Origin: Bacteroidia bacterium
GTDB taxonomy: Bacteria; Bacteroidota; Bacteroidia; Bacteroidales; Prolixibacteraceae
Direction: 5' to 3'
Assembly (NCBI GenBank): GCA_026391315.1
Contig: JAPLDT010000048.1
Location: forward strand, 1 to 64,000
DNA: 64,000 nt
Translations under genes and position numbers: made by a program
Notes under the pieces: generated by a model
The model's database searches: none
What the model saw: the letters and a program-made list of their open reading frames with translations, nothing else
What the model was told of the DNA's origin: nothing
Shown here: piece after piece, positions 1 through 8,213 of the stretch
Position numbering within the stretch: position 1 is the first letter of the stretch
How the letters are laid out: each line of letters begins with the position of its first letter

Positions 1-745
1 ACAGTACCAGACTTATTAATGATGTCAATGCATCATGGTTTTGACGGTTTTTACTGCATGGGGCAATGCTTAAATTTACATAGCTTCTTCCAGTTATTCT
101 ATTTGGGGCCATATTCCCATATACTGAGGGACTTATTACCTAATTAAAATACTGTATTTTGAATTAGCCGATGTATGCTGCAGTTATGGCATTAAAAATA
201 ATGTAATAAGGTTTAGATCAGGTGTTTATGCTGTTTTTCTACTAAGGTTTCCTTCAAAAATAAGGTTGTACTAATCATGACCCACAATCCCTCTCATTTG
301 CAACGAGTGGAACCACTATTATTGCCACCGAAAAACAGCTCTTCCTATTCCAACAAAAGGAATCGATCGCCAAAAAAACCTTGGAAAATTTTGATTTCCA
401 ATCAATTATTACTTAGTTTTGTTAAACAGCAACCGAGCGAAAGTGATCTGGCGAAAGACCTGACTCAAAAACCTAAAATTGAAACAAGAAGCCATAAGTC
501 TATTTTTCAGATTACTAGATATTAGTATGGAGTGTATCTATTTGAAAGATATTTACCACAGGGTTTAGTTCAGAATAGTGCAAAATCAATTGTTGGGAGT
601 AAGTTGCGACTGTCAGTTATTTTAATTACCTTGGTGTTAAAGATATTTAAGCGCAATGGCCACGCAACTGATCATACATGCTGACGATGTGTGTAATAAT
701 ACAATGATGCGATGGCGAGTAGATAAAAATATTAAAACTAACAGA
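1..745. other. Left-edge region without a confident gene
   Basis: No gene can be supported here. The + strand is open from base 1 to about 147 in frame 1, which could be the tail of a gene truncated by the window edge, but the peptide is not recognisable. An 82-codon ORF at 277-525 has unconvincing composition. Near 286-306 there is a degenerate copy of the TTTGCAACGAG palindrome core that is intact at 3840-4017, which suggests decayed repeat sequence. Confidence 0.4.
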
Positions 746-1636
746 ATGGAACAAGAAGAGTTACCTAAATTTCATGAAACTTTCAAGCCACTACTTGACA
801 TATTAAGTAATGGAGAAATAATACACCACAGAGAATTACTAAAAAGAGTTGTTGACAAATATTATTCCAGTCTTCCAAAGGAATTGCTAGATCAAAAAAC
901 AAAAAGTGGAGAAATTTTGATTTTAAATAGAATTGCTTGGGGAAAGTCATACTTAAAAAAAGGCGGATATATAATTTATCCAGAAAGAGGTATGGTTCAG
1001 ATTACCGAGAAAGGGAAGAAATCAAATAATGAACAATTACAACTAAATGATATTGAGGGTGAAACAAATTTTTTAGATTTTTACAAAGAGGAAAAAACTA
1101 AAAGCGTTCCAAATAACACTGAAATTATCAACTCTTCTCCACAGGACTTAATTGATAAAGGTTTTTCAGAGATAGAGGCACAAGTTAAAAGTGAGTTATT
1201 AGAAAAATTGAAGAATATTGACCCATATTATTTTGAGAAGGTAATCTTGAAATTATTAAAAAAAATGGGATATGGCGATTTTATTGAGACTTCGAAATCT
1301 GGTGATGGTGGTATAGATGGTATAATAAATGAGGATAAACTCGGTTTGGATAAAATCTATATTCAAGCAAAAAGATATGGTGAGAACAAAGTCCGTGAAA
1401 AGGATATTAGAAATTTTATTGGAGCAATGAGTGGTGACACGAATAAAGGTGTTTTTGTCACAACCTCAAATTTTGATAAAGGAGCATATCAAAAAGCCCA
1501 TGATGCTCATCATACAATAATACTAATTGATGGGAATAAATTGGTTGATTTAATGCACCAATACAATGTAGGGATTCAAATCAAGGCAATTTATGAAGTT
1601 AAAGAATTGGACGAGGATTTTTTTGAAGGTGATTAA
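746..1636 (+). CDS. Mrr-like restriction endonuclease
   Basis: Probable type IV (modification-dependent) or related restriction endonuclease that would cleave foreign or modified DNA. Residues about 1-95 resemble the Mrr N-terminal winged-helix domain. Residues about 150-285 resemble the Mrr catalytic domain of the PD-(D/E)xK fold: GDGGIDG with Asp191, then IQAK with Gln207 and Lys209, the usual D...QxK variant. The frame is open back to an ATG at 656, but I prefer the ATG at 746 because Mrr_N-like sequence starts there and the 30 upstream codons look unlike the family. The gene is more AT-rich than the metabolic genes further right and stands beside a Fic gene and a broken glycanase, which suggests acquisition by transfer. 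No methyltransferase or specificity subunit is nearby, as expected for a stand-alone enzyme. Confidence 0.8.
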   Translation: MEQEELPKFHETFKPLLDILSNGEIIHHRELLKRVVDKYYSSLPKELLDQKTKSGEILILNRIAWGKSYLKKGGYIIYPERGMVQITEKGKKSNNEQLQLNDIEGETNFLDFYKEEKTKSVPNNTEIINSSPQDLIDKGFSEIEAQVKSELLEKLKNIDPYYFEKVILKLLKKMGYGDFIETSKSGDGGIDGIINEDKLGLDKIYIQAKRYGENKVREKDIRNFIGAMSGDTNKGVFVTTSNFDKGAYQKAHDAHHTIILIDGNKLVDLMHQYNVGIQIKAIYEVKELDEDFFEGD

Positions 1637-1676
1637 GGAATTACTGCACAACCCAATTATCCACAAATTATCATTT

Positions 1677-1976
1677 ATGAAAAAACTATATCTCCCCTTT
1701 CTCCTTCTCGCCTTCTTCTGCCTCTCCAACAACTTATTATCTGGCCAAAATGCAAGGGATACCGCCCCAAAAGCCTGGCAACTGATCTGGCATGATGAGT
1801 TTAACGGTAAAACGCTGAACAAGAAAAAATGGAATGTGCTTACCCGGGAAACCAGCAAACACGGCGAGTTGCAATATTATATCCCGGACGAAGTGTACCT
1901 GCAGGACGGAAATTTGCGCATCCGAAGCAGCAAAAGGGATTTCGGAAGCCAGCATTATACCTCTTTAAATCGCTAA
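1677..1976 (+). pseudogene. GH16 glycoside hydrolase, 5' fragment
   Basis: This is the N-terminal part of a secreted family 16 glycoside hydrolase (laminarinase/beta-glucanase type). It begins with a signal peptide (MKKLYLPFLLLAFFCLSNN...), followed by the hallmark WHDEFNG and then ELQYYIPDEV and DGNLRI, all typical of the first strands of GH16. The similarity stops near SQHYTS (about base 1962) and the frame ends four codons later. The catalytic ExDxxE strand and the rest of the roughly 270-residue domain are absent and I do not find them beyond the following Fic gene. The break lies directly before the Fic promoter and gene, so an insertion or deletion that brought in Fic probably destroyed the enzyme. 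It is very unlikely to be functional. Confidence 0.8.
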
Positions 1977-1982
1977 AAATGT

Positions 1983-1990
1983 TAACTTTG
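1983..1990 (+). promoter_or_regulatory. -7 box TAACTTTG before the Fic gene
   Basis: TAACTTTG matches the Bacteroidota -7 consensus TAnnTTTG exactly and lies 15 bases before the Fic ATG at 2006, at the junction with the broken GH16 gene. A clear TTTG -33 box at the usual 19-21 base spacing is not visible (TTTA at 1964 is too close), so this is a candidate only. Confidence 0.4.
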
Positions 1991-2005
1991 GTATAAAATT
2001 GAGTG

Positions 2006-2773
2006 ATGAGAATAACCAACGATAAATATCTCAATCAATACCAGGGTTTAATCGGGAATCAAATCGACAAGCTTGTTGAGTTGTTTGATTTTGCGGAAAA
2101 AAGCACCGATTTAGAGTACAAAACGCAGGCTTCGGCTGTTTATTCGTCCAACATAGAGGGGAACAGCATTGATTTGAACTCCTACATGAATTTTAAGCTC
2201 TCACCTGGGAAATTTAAGCCCCATAAGGAGATTCAGGAAATTGAGAATCTCATACTCGCTTATGAATATGCACAATCCAATCCTTTGACTGAAAAGAACT
2301 TCCTGCAATGCCACAAGATTTTTGCCAAAACGCTGGTCATTAAAAGCAAACAAGGGAAATACCGCGATGAGAAAGTGGGTGTATTTGGTCAATCGGGATT
2401 GGTTTATCTTGCCATTGAGCCGGAACTTGTAAAAGTGACAATGGGTGATTTCTTTGTTGATTTGGGCGTTTTGTTAAAAAAGGATTTATCCAAACCTGAA
2501 GCGTTTTATTTTGCCTCATTGATCCATCTGAAATTTGCCCATATACATCCGTTTAGAGATGGTAATGGCCGCGCAGCACGATTACTTGAAAAATGGTTTT
2601 TGGCAGAAAAGTTAGGGAAGGATTTTTGGAAATTGTCCTCGGAAAAGTATTACAGGGAGCATCAAACGGATTATTACAAAAACATCAATTTAGGGGTAAA
2701 TTACTACGAACTAAATTACGACAAGTGCATTCCATTTTTGTTGATGCTACCTGAATCACTGGAAGACAAGTAA
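2006..2773 (+). CDS. Fic family protein (class II, N-terminal inhibitory motif)
   Basis: Fic-fold enzyme, expected to transfer AMP (or another nucleotide-derived group) to a hydroxyl side chain of a target protein. The active-site loop HPFRDGNGRAAR starts at His181 and matches HPFx(D/E)GNGRxxR completely, so catalysis should be intact. An N-terminal SxxxEG inhibitory motif (Ser47...Glu51-Gly52 in SSNIEGNS) shows it is the class II, self-inhibited type. Length (255 residues) suits a short Fic protein without an obvious C-terminal winged helix. The frame also has a GTG at 2003, immediately before the ATG. No partner antitoxin is visible, consistent with intramolecular inhibition. The gene sits between a truncated GH16 gene and a repeat cluster and appears recently inserted. 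Target unknown. Confidence 0.88.
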   Translation: MRITNDKYLNQYQGLIGNQIDKLVELFDFAEKSTDLEYKTQASAVYSSNIEGNSIDLNSYMNFKLSPGKFKPHKEIQEIENLILAYEYAQSNPLTEKNFLQCHKIFAKTLVIKSKQGKYRDEKVGVFGQSGLVYLAIEPELVKVTMGDFFVDLGVLLKKDLSKPEAFYFASLIHLKFAHIHPFRDGNGRAARLLEKWFLAEKLGKDFWKLSSEKYYREHQTDYYKNINLGVNYYELNYDKCIPFLLMLPESLEDK

Positions 2774-2801
2774 AACAATACAAATATCTTACTGAAGGCA
2801 A

Positions 2802-3173
2802 CAGATTGCTTCGTTCCCTATGAAAAATCGGGACTGGCTGTTCCTCCTACCGATGACAAGTTTTTATATTTGCATGATTATCAGCAGATTGCTTCGTTGT
2901 TCCTCCTACCAATGACAGATTTTGTAATATACTGAATATCAAATAGGTGCAAAAATGTATTTAACAGCTTCATTATGCACAAATATTTTCTGTCATCTTC
3001 ACATTGTGCCCAAAAAATTTGGGTGGTGACTCGCAATGTCATCCAACTGACCAACCAGCGACCGTCATTGCGACCGCGAGGCTCGAGCGGGAAGCAATCT
3101 GTCGCCCTTCCACCCCTCACGATACAGCAATCTCCGTCATTGCGATCCGCCGGCTGGCGGAGAATCAATCTGA
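2802..3173. repeat. Cluster of GTCATTGCGA...GAAGCAATCTG palindromic repeats
   Basis: At least four copies of an intergenic repeat whose arms are GTCATTGCGA and GAAGCAATCTG. Two copies (2802-2858, degenerate, and 2885-2918) read CAGATTGCTTCGTT...CAATGAC. Two more (about 3061-3103 and 3134-3173) read in the opposite sense, so the cluster is roughly an inverted pair of pairs. Such sequences are common dispersed REP-type elements. No credible ORF occupies 2774-3204. Confidence 0.6.
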
Positions 3174-3204
3174 TGCCATAGGAGGAACTCCAGTGATATG
3201 AGTT

Positions 3205-3699
3205 TCACCCAATCTCCTTCTGGTACGCCACCACATCCAGCACCCGGTTGAATTTCTCGCCTACATTCTTAAAATGCGCGCATTTGGTGTAGCCGCATTT
3301 TTCGAAAAGGGCGATGCTTCCGGAATTTTCACCTCCAATGATGCCGATCAGGTTTTTCAGTCCGTTCTCTTTTGCCCGTTGCTCCAGATAGTTGAGCGCC
3401 ACTTTCCCAATCCCTTTGTTGCAGTATTCGTCTTTTAAATAGATGGTTACCTCTGCGGTGCGGTCGTAGGCCTGACGTTTCTTGTAGTTGGTGATAAAGC
3501 AATAACCGGCTAGTTCCTTTTCACTGTAGATAAGGTAAGAATTGTACCACGGATGGTCGAGGTAGAGAAACTCCTTCAACTGATCAATCCCGATAGGTTC
3601 GGTATGAAAAGTAGCCGTCGAATTTTCGATGTACCAGTCGTATATCCCTTTGATCGCTGGCAGATCCTGCTCCTCGATCGGTTTAAATTTTATATCCAT
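3205..3699 (-). CDS. GNAT N-acetyltransferase (phosphinothricin acetyltransferase-like)
   Basis: GCN5-related N-acetyltransferase, cytosolic, acetyl-CoA dependent, most like the Pat/Bar (phosphinothricin or methionine sulfoximine acetyltransferase) branch. Visible family features are the IYDWYIENSTATFHTEP N-terminal segment, the central strand AEVTIYLKDEYCNKGIGKVAL where the acetyl-CoA pyrophosphate loop would be (normally (Q/R)xxGxG/A), and the late GIIGGENSGSIALFEKCGY helix-strand typical of this subgroup. The start used gives MDIKFKPIEEQD; an ATG at 3732 would add 11 residues that do not look like the family. The true substrate is unknown. A TACTTTTG box lies upstream. The gene is flanked by repeats on both sides and stands alone. 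Confidence 0.82.
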   Translation of the reverse strand: MDIKFKPIEEQDLPAIKGIYDWYIENSTATFHTEPIGIDQLKEFLYLDHPWYNSYLIYSEKELAGYCFITNYKKRQAYDRTAEVTIYLKDEYCNKGIGKVALNYLEQRAKENGLKNLIGIIGGENSGSIALFEKCGYTKCAHFKNVGEKFNRVLDVVAYQKEIG

Positions 3700-3743
3700 T
3701 TGCAGGTTATTTGCGTTAAACGAATCCCTCATAAAGGCTAACC

Positions 3744-3751
3744 CAAAAGTA
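3744..3751 (-). promoter_or_regulatory. -7-like box TACTTTTG for the acetyltransferase
   Basis: On the minus strand TACTTTTG fits TAnnTTTG exactly. It lies about 45 bases before the preferred start at 3699. A TTTG occurs further upstream (3767-3770 on the complement) but its spacing of 15 bases is short, so the call is tentative. Confidence 0.3.
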
Positions 3752-3839
3752 TAAAAATGTTCACCACAAAGGACACGAAGGATGTCACAAAGGATTCACA
3801 AAGGAATCCAATCGGTTGTATCATTCCGGTTTCACGATC

Positions 3840-4017
3840 CCCCTCGTTTGCAACGAGGGGTTAGCGGTCTGTCGTTTGCAACGACAAACACTACTCAGCG
3901 ATATCCGCCAAAATCCAGCGAAGGCTTTAATTATCCGAAAAGTGAACCAAAGGAAGGATGCATTTGAGGTAAGAGTTAAAAACTCATAGCAGCAAACCCC
4001 TCGTTGCAAACGAGGGG
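3840..4017. repeat. REPIN-like inverted pair of CCCCTCGTT palindromes
   Basis: A 21-base palindrome, CCCCTCGTT-TGC-AACGAGGGG, occupies 3840-3860. Its exact reverse complement occupies 3997-4017. A related shorter palindrome TGTCGTTTGCAACGACA is at 3870-3886. Two REP palindromes in opposite orientation about 140 bases apart is the arrangement called a REPIN. The flanks (3755-3805 and 4046-4115) also mirror each other with CACAAAGG/CCTTTGTG words. No transposase of the REP-associated (RAYT) type is in the window. Confidence 0.65.
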
Positions 4018-4106
4018 GACCAGCATTTAGGCAATACACTGATTGTCCTTTTTTTTTCGTGACCTATGTGCTTTCCGTTGTGTCATTTGTGCTTTCGGTT
4101 GTGACC

Positions 4107-4139
4107 TTTGTGGTAAACTTTGAACAATTTGTAACTTTG
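4107..4139 (+). promoter_or_regulatory. Promoter for the DUF4403 lipoprotein gene
   Basis: TTTG at 4107-4110, then 21 bases, then TAACTTTG at 4132-4139: both halves of the Bacteroidota housekeeping promoter at accepted spacing. The box ends 24 bases before the TTG start at 4164 and lies inside the longer frame that opens at 4059, which argues that the upstream part of that frame is not translated. Confidence 0.55.
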
Positions 4140-4163
4140 TCAACAAATTTAATCGATAACACA

Positions 4164-5588
4164 TTGAGAAAATTTATATACAAAACATCATTTCTCCTGC
4201 TGACCGTGATCGCAATGATCGGCTGCAAAACTATTGAACCGCAGATGCCTGCCGAAAAATATAACTATGTTCCGGTAAAACCCCAGACCTCTGTGGTAAG
4301 TCTGTTTGCCGATCTGGAGATAGCCAGGCTGGAGTCGCTGGTCAACAGCAATACCGACAGTGTCTTGTACGACGACAACAGCCTCACGGATAACGGAGGA
4401 GACAACCTGATGCTCAAGGCCTGGAAAAACGGGCAGATCAAAATCTCCCTGCAGGATGATCTCCTCTCCTGGGAAATTCCGTTGCGCGTCTCCATCAAAA
4501 AAGCGGTTTTCATGGTAGCTTTCAACCAACCTATCGGGGATATTGTTGAAGCAACCGGAGAGATCAACCTGAAATTCAAAACCAAGCTATCCGTCAACAG
4601 CGACTGGAGCATAAAAACCATCACCTCTTCCGATGATTATGAGTGGACGAAGAAACCGACGCTGAAGATCGGAGGGATAACCATCCCGGTTACGCCAATC
4701 GCCTCGATCTTGCTAAAGGTCAATCTCGACAGTTATTCCAAAAAGATTGATGAGACGATAGTTCGCAGCCTTAATTTTAAACAGTATGCCGAAAAGGGAT
4801 GGCAAATGATGTTTGAACCGATGAAAATACCCGGAAATTACAATGCCTGGTTATCCATGACACCCACCTCCGTCTCCCTTATGCCCATCAAAGGAAGCAA
4901 CGGACATATCCGCTTTGGGACCAAAGTGACTGCCGACATCGAATGCACGCTCGACAAGCAGCCACCTGCCGGTAAAGTGACTCCGCTTCTCAATCTGCAG
5001 TCTTTTGAGAATCCCAGCGATACCTTTCGTATTAACCTGTTAACCGATATTCCCTACCCTTCCATTGAACGACTCACTTTTGAAGAGCTCCGAGATTCGA
5101 GCTATTCATTTGGAGATAAGCGCCTTAAATTCGAATCATTGCGGGTTTATGGTTCAAATGGACACCTGACCATCGAAACCAAAGTGAAGGGAAGCATCAA
5201 AGGCACAATCTACCTGACAGGTACTCCCTATTTTCATCCGGCCGATACCACTTTGAGGATAAAAAACCTCAAATTTGACCTGAAGACTCGGAATTTGTGG
5301 ATGAAATCGGCCAAATGGCTCTTCAACGGAAAGTTGGAACGAACCATGACAGAGGCCATTGCCATTCCATTCAAGAGCAACATCAGGGATATAGAAAATA
5401 ACCTCCAGGGTTACCTAAACCACCGAAAACTTGGGTACGGCTTCGAACTCAACAGCAATCTGACGAAAATCAGCGTTTCAGAACTGATTCTGACGCCTGA
5501 ATCTGTCAAGGCCAATCTGCTATTTTCAGGAAAGCTTTCCCTTGGAATTGATGAGGGTGTTTTAAAAACTCCGACGGATCACCAATAG
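4164..5588 (+). CDS. DUF4403 family lipoprotein
   Basis: Predicted lipoprotein of unknown function with one large DUF4403 domain covering nearly the whole mature chain (about residues 35-474). Starting at TTG 4164 gives MRKFIYKTSFLLLTVIAMIGC, a clean lipoprotein signal with lipobox IGC; the open frame extends upstream to 4059 but that part is low-complexity repeat sequence and contains the likely promoter. Domain hallmarks are the segment YNYVPVKPQTSVVSLFADLE and the later KNGQIKISLQDDLLSWEIPL. DUF4403 proteins are repeated beta-rich proteins of the cell envelope, and a lipid- or detergent-binding role has been suggested from fold resemblance, but nothing here shows a ligand. The gene converges on the pyrophosphatase gene with only 7 bases between stop codons. 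Confidence 0.8.
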   Translation: MRKFIYKTSFLLLTVIAMIGCKTIEPQMPAEKYNYVPVKPQTSVVSLFADLEIARLESLVNSNTDSVLYDDNSLTDNGGDNLMLKAWKNGQIKISLQDDLLSWEIPLRVSIKKAVFMVAFNQPIGDIVEATGEINLKFKTKLSVNSDWSIKTITSSDDYEWTKKPTLKIGGITIPVTPIASILLKVNLDSYSKKIDETIVRSLNFKQYAEKGWQMMFEPMKIPGNYNAWLSMTPTSVSLMPIKGSNGHIRFGTKVTADIECTLDKQPPAGKVTPLLNLQSFENPSDTFRINLLTDIPYPSIERLTFEELRDSSYSFGDKRLKFESLRVYGSNGHLTIETKVKGSIKGTIYLTGTPYFHPADTTLRIKNLKFDLKTRNLWMKSAKWLFNGKLERTMTEAIAIPFKSNIRDIENNLQGYLNHRKLGYGFELNSNLTKISVSELILTPESVKANLLFSGKLSLGIDEGVLKTPTDHQ

Positions 5589-5595
5589 AAAAGAA

Positions 5596-8037
5596 CTAGA
5601 TCTTATCCTTGATGATCCTCATTTGGTAGAAGGAGCGGTAGACAAAAACAAGTGCAACTAACAGAAAGACCACTCCAACATAGGGAGATATCGATCTAAA
5701 ACTCTTGTTGATAGCTATTTCCATCGCAAGAAGTCCGAACAAAGTAGTAAATTTGATAATTGGATTCAAGGCTACAGATGAAGTATCCTTAAACGGGTCG
5801 CCAACGGTATCCCCTACCACAGTCGCATCGTGCAAGGGTGTACCCTTCTCATTCAGGTCAACCTCACAAACCTTCTTGGTATTGTCCCAGCATCCTCCGG
5901 CATTGGCCATAAAAATGGCCTGAAACAGTCCGAAGACGGCCAGGGAGATGAGGTAGCTAACGAAAAAGGAGACTGACATATTCCCTTCTGCACTTCCTGG
6001 CTGGGCCCAACTAGATGGAGCGGAGAAGAAGGCGAAAGCCAATGCGAATGAGAAGATGGCAATAAAGATGTTGATCATTCCTGCATGCGCATAGTTGGTG
6101 CAGATCCGCACAACCTCCTTGGAAGTCGCGACAGAGGCCTTGGCCTCCGCACCAAAATCCAGATTGATGTTGTCTTTGATATACTGGACCGCCCTGTAGG
6201 CGCCAGCCGTTACTGCTTGTATTGAGGCGCCGGTGAACCAAAAGACGACACTTCCTCCGGCCAGAAAACCCATAATTGTGTAAGGATTAAGGAGACTAAG
6301 GATGAGTTCAGGCTGCACACCCAGGTTTTTCTGAATAATAAGAATAAGGGAAAATATCATGGTGGATGCTCCTACCACAGCAGTCCCTATCAGCACAGGC
6401 TTGGCAGTGGCCTTAAAGGTATTTCCAGCACCATCGTTGGCTTCCAGGTAATGTTTGGCCTTTTCGAAATCAGGTTTAAATCCAAAGTCCTTCTCAATCT
6501 CACGTTCAATATTCGGGATTTTTTCGATCAGCGAAAGCTCATAAATGGATTGCGCGTTATCCGTAACCGGACCATAACTATCGACAGCAATGGTAACAGG
6601 TCCCATTCCCAAAAACCCGAATGCCACAAGTCCGAAAGCAAATATCGAAGGATAAACCATCAGGTTGTTTGGAATATAACCACTGGCGATATAGGAAATG
6701 AACATCAGCGATACAAAGACCAGTCCAAGCCAGAAAGCGCTGAAATTGCCCGCAACCAGGCCGGAAAGGATGTTAAGCGATGCTCCGCCTTCGCGGGAAG
6801 CGGCAACCGTTTCAGCCACGTGGGTCGATTTGGGACTGGTAAATATTTTGGTGATTTCGGGGATAAGCGCCGCGCCAAAGGTTCCGCAACTGATGATCGC
6901 TGAAAGGGTTACCCACAGATGGCCGGGCAGGTGTCCGATCATGTAGTAACTTGTTATGAATGTTACCACGATCGAAATAAGCGAAGTGAGCCAAACCAGC
7001 ATCGTAAGAGGTTCTTCAAAATCAATGTCCTCTTTGTCTTCATGGAAGAGTTTGGTGAACTGCTTGTTCAGACGAAATGCACCGATCGACGTAATTACCA
7101 TCAAAATTCGCATGGAAAAAATCCAGGTCAGAAAGGTACTTTGGAACATAATTTTCTCACTTTCCGGCAGACTTTGCCCTATAGCAAGCACAATAAAGCT
7201 GATCAGCGCGACTCCGGTTACACCGTAGGTTTCAAAACCATCTGCCGTCGGACCAACACTGTCACCGGCATTGTCGCCGGCGCAATCAGCAATAACCCCC
7301 GGATTTCTAGGATCGTCTTCCCGTATCTTGAAATATATTTTCATCAAATCGCTGCCGATGTCAGCAATTTTTGTGAAGATCCCTCCCGCGATTCGAAGCG
7401 CGCTTGCCCCCAATGATTCGCCAATGGCAAAACCGATAAATGCGGCGCCGGCCATCTCCCTGGGAACAAAAAGCAAGATAATCAGCATCATGATAAGTTC
7501 GACACAAATCAGCATCACCCCAATACTCATCCCGGCATCGAGCGGAATGTTGAGCAATTTCACCGGTTTCCGCTGCAGGGAGGCAAATGCCATGCGACTA
7601 TTGGCATAGGTGTTCATTCGAATCCCAAACCATGCAACACTGTACGATCCCAGGATTCCAACCAGGGTCCAGAAGAGAATAAGTGCCACTTGCGACAACA
7701 AATAACTTTGCAGAAAACCGAAGTAAAAACCGATGATACTGCCAATTACGAGGAACAAAACAACCATGAATTTTCCCTGTTGGATCAGGTAGGTCTTGCA
7801 GGTTTCGAATATCACCTCCGAAACTTCAAGCATGGAGGGATGCGCCGCCATTCGCTTTATTTTGAAAAATATATAGAGGCCAAAAGCAATTCCGAGAAAG
7901 CAGACCACAAATCCCATCAACAAAAGGTTGTTTTGTTGGGGTGACAATTGGGGAATAACCAGATCGGCTTCACTGGCGTTTGTAACAATGGATGAAAGCA
8001 AAGCGAGAAGAAGTACAACAAATTTTTTCATGGGCAT
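5596..8037 (-). CDS. hppA: Ion-pumping membrane pyrophosphatase
   Basis: Integral membrane inorganic pyrophosphatase that couples PPi hydrolysis to ion export across the inner membrane; about 16 hydrophobic segments in 813 residues. Active-site signatures are present: DIGSDLMKI (residues 226-234, in place of the usual DVGADLVGK), EDDPRNPGVIADCAGDNAGDSVGP (240-263) and the late DNTKKVCE and DATVVGDTVGDPFKD motifs. The subtype position reads GNTFKA with Lys542, the K+-independent signature. The divergent DIGSD and ADGFETYG wording suggests the Na+-regulated H+-pumping branch described from green sulfur bacteria rather than classical plant-type pumps; this is inference. The N-terminus has a signal-like hydrophobic stretch and a short extra periplasmic loop. 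Start ATG at 8037; an ATG two codons later is also possible. Confidence 0.93.
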   Translation of the reverse strand: MPMKKFVVLLLALLSSIVTNASEADLVIPQLSPQQNNLLLMGFVVCFLGIAFGLYIFFKIKRMAAHPSMLEVSEVIFETCKTYLIQQGKFMVVLFLVIGSIIGFYFGFLQSYLLSQVALILFWTLVGILGSYSVAWFGIRMNTYANSRMAFASLQRKPVKLLNIPLDAGMSIGVMLICVELIMMLIILLFVPREMAGAAFIGFAIGESLGASALRIAGGIFTKIADIGSDLMKIYFKIREDDPRNPGVIADCAGDNAGDSVGPTADGFETYGVTGVALISFIVLAIGQSLPESEKIMFQSTFLTWIFSMRILMVITSIGAFRLNKQFTKLFHEDKEDIDFEEPLTMLVWLTSLISIVVTFITSYYMIGHLPGHLWVTLSAIISCGTFGAALIPEITKIFTSPKSTHVAETVAASREGGASLNILSGLVAGNFSAFWLGLVFVSLMFISYIASGYIPNNLMVYPSIFAFGLVAFGFLGMGPVTIAVDSYGPVTDNAQSIYELSLIEKIPNIEREIEKDFGFKPDFEKAKHYLEANDGAGNTFKATAKPVLIGTAVVGASTMIFSLILIIQKNLGVQPELILSLLNPYTIMGFLAGGSVVFWFTGASIQAVTAGAYRAVQYIKDNINLDFGAEAKASVATSKEVVRICTNYAHAGMINIFIAIFSFALAFAFFSAPSSWAQPGSAEGNMSVSFFVSYLISLAVFGLFQAIFMANAGGCWDNTKKVCEVDLNEKGTPLHDATVVGDTVGDPFKDTSSVALNPIIKFTTLFGLLAMEIAINKSFRSISPYVGVVFLLVALVFVYRSFYQMRIIKDKI

Positions 8038-8080
8038 TTCATAAGTTTTTAGGCAGTTCCAATAGCTTGGTTAAAGCACG

Positions 8081-8088
8081 CAAATATA
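8081..8088 (-). promoter_or_regulatory. -7-like box TATATTTG before the pyrophosphatase gene
   Basis: TATATTTG on the minus strand fits TAnnTTTG exactly and lies 43 bases before the start codon. No convincing -33 TTTG is present at the right spacing. Confidence 0.35.
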
Positions 8089-8213
8089 TAAAACCAAATA
8101 GTTAAATAACTACACTTTTGCTATAAATATTAATTTAATGTTAACTTTTTTAATGTTGGACAAAATAATAAGCGCATTATCAATTTTTTTTAGCATAAAT
8201 AATCCTGGTTTTC

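Noticed and set aside
1-147. Frame 1 open from the window edge to a TAA at about 147
   Set aside because: Only 48 codons, not recognised, and such a stretch is not rare by chance in six frames.
277-525. 82-codon ORF (+) possibly a transposase IstB remnant in another frame (KKTLENFDF-like)
   Set aside because: The match is only nine residues long in a different frame and ends at a stop. The 82-codon frame itself has no recognisable domain and begins inside degenerate repeat sequence.
6451-7416. Long ORFs on the + strand opposite the pyrophosphatase gene
   Set aside because: They are antisense shadows of a gene with intact catalytic motifs, lack start context and read as reversed coding sequence.
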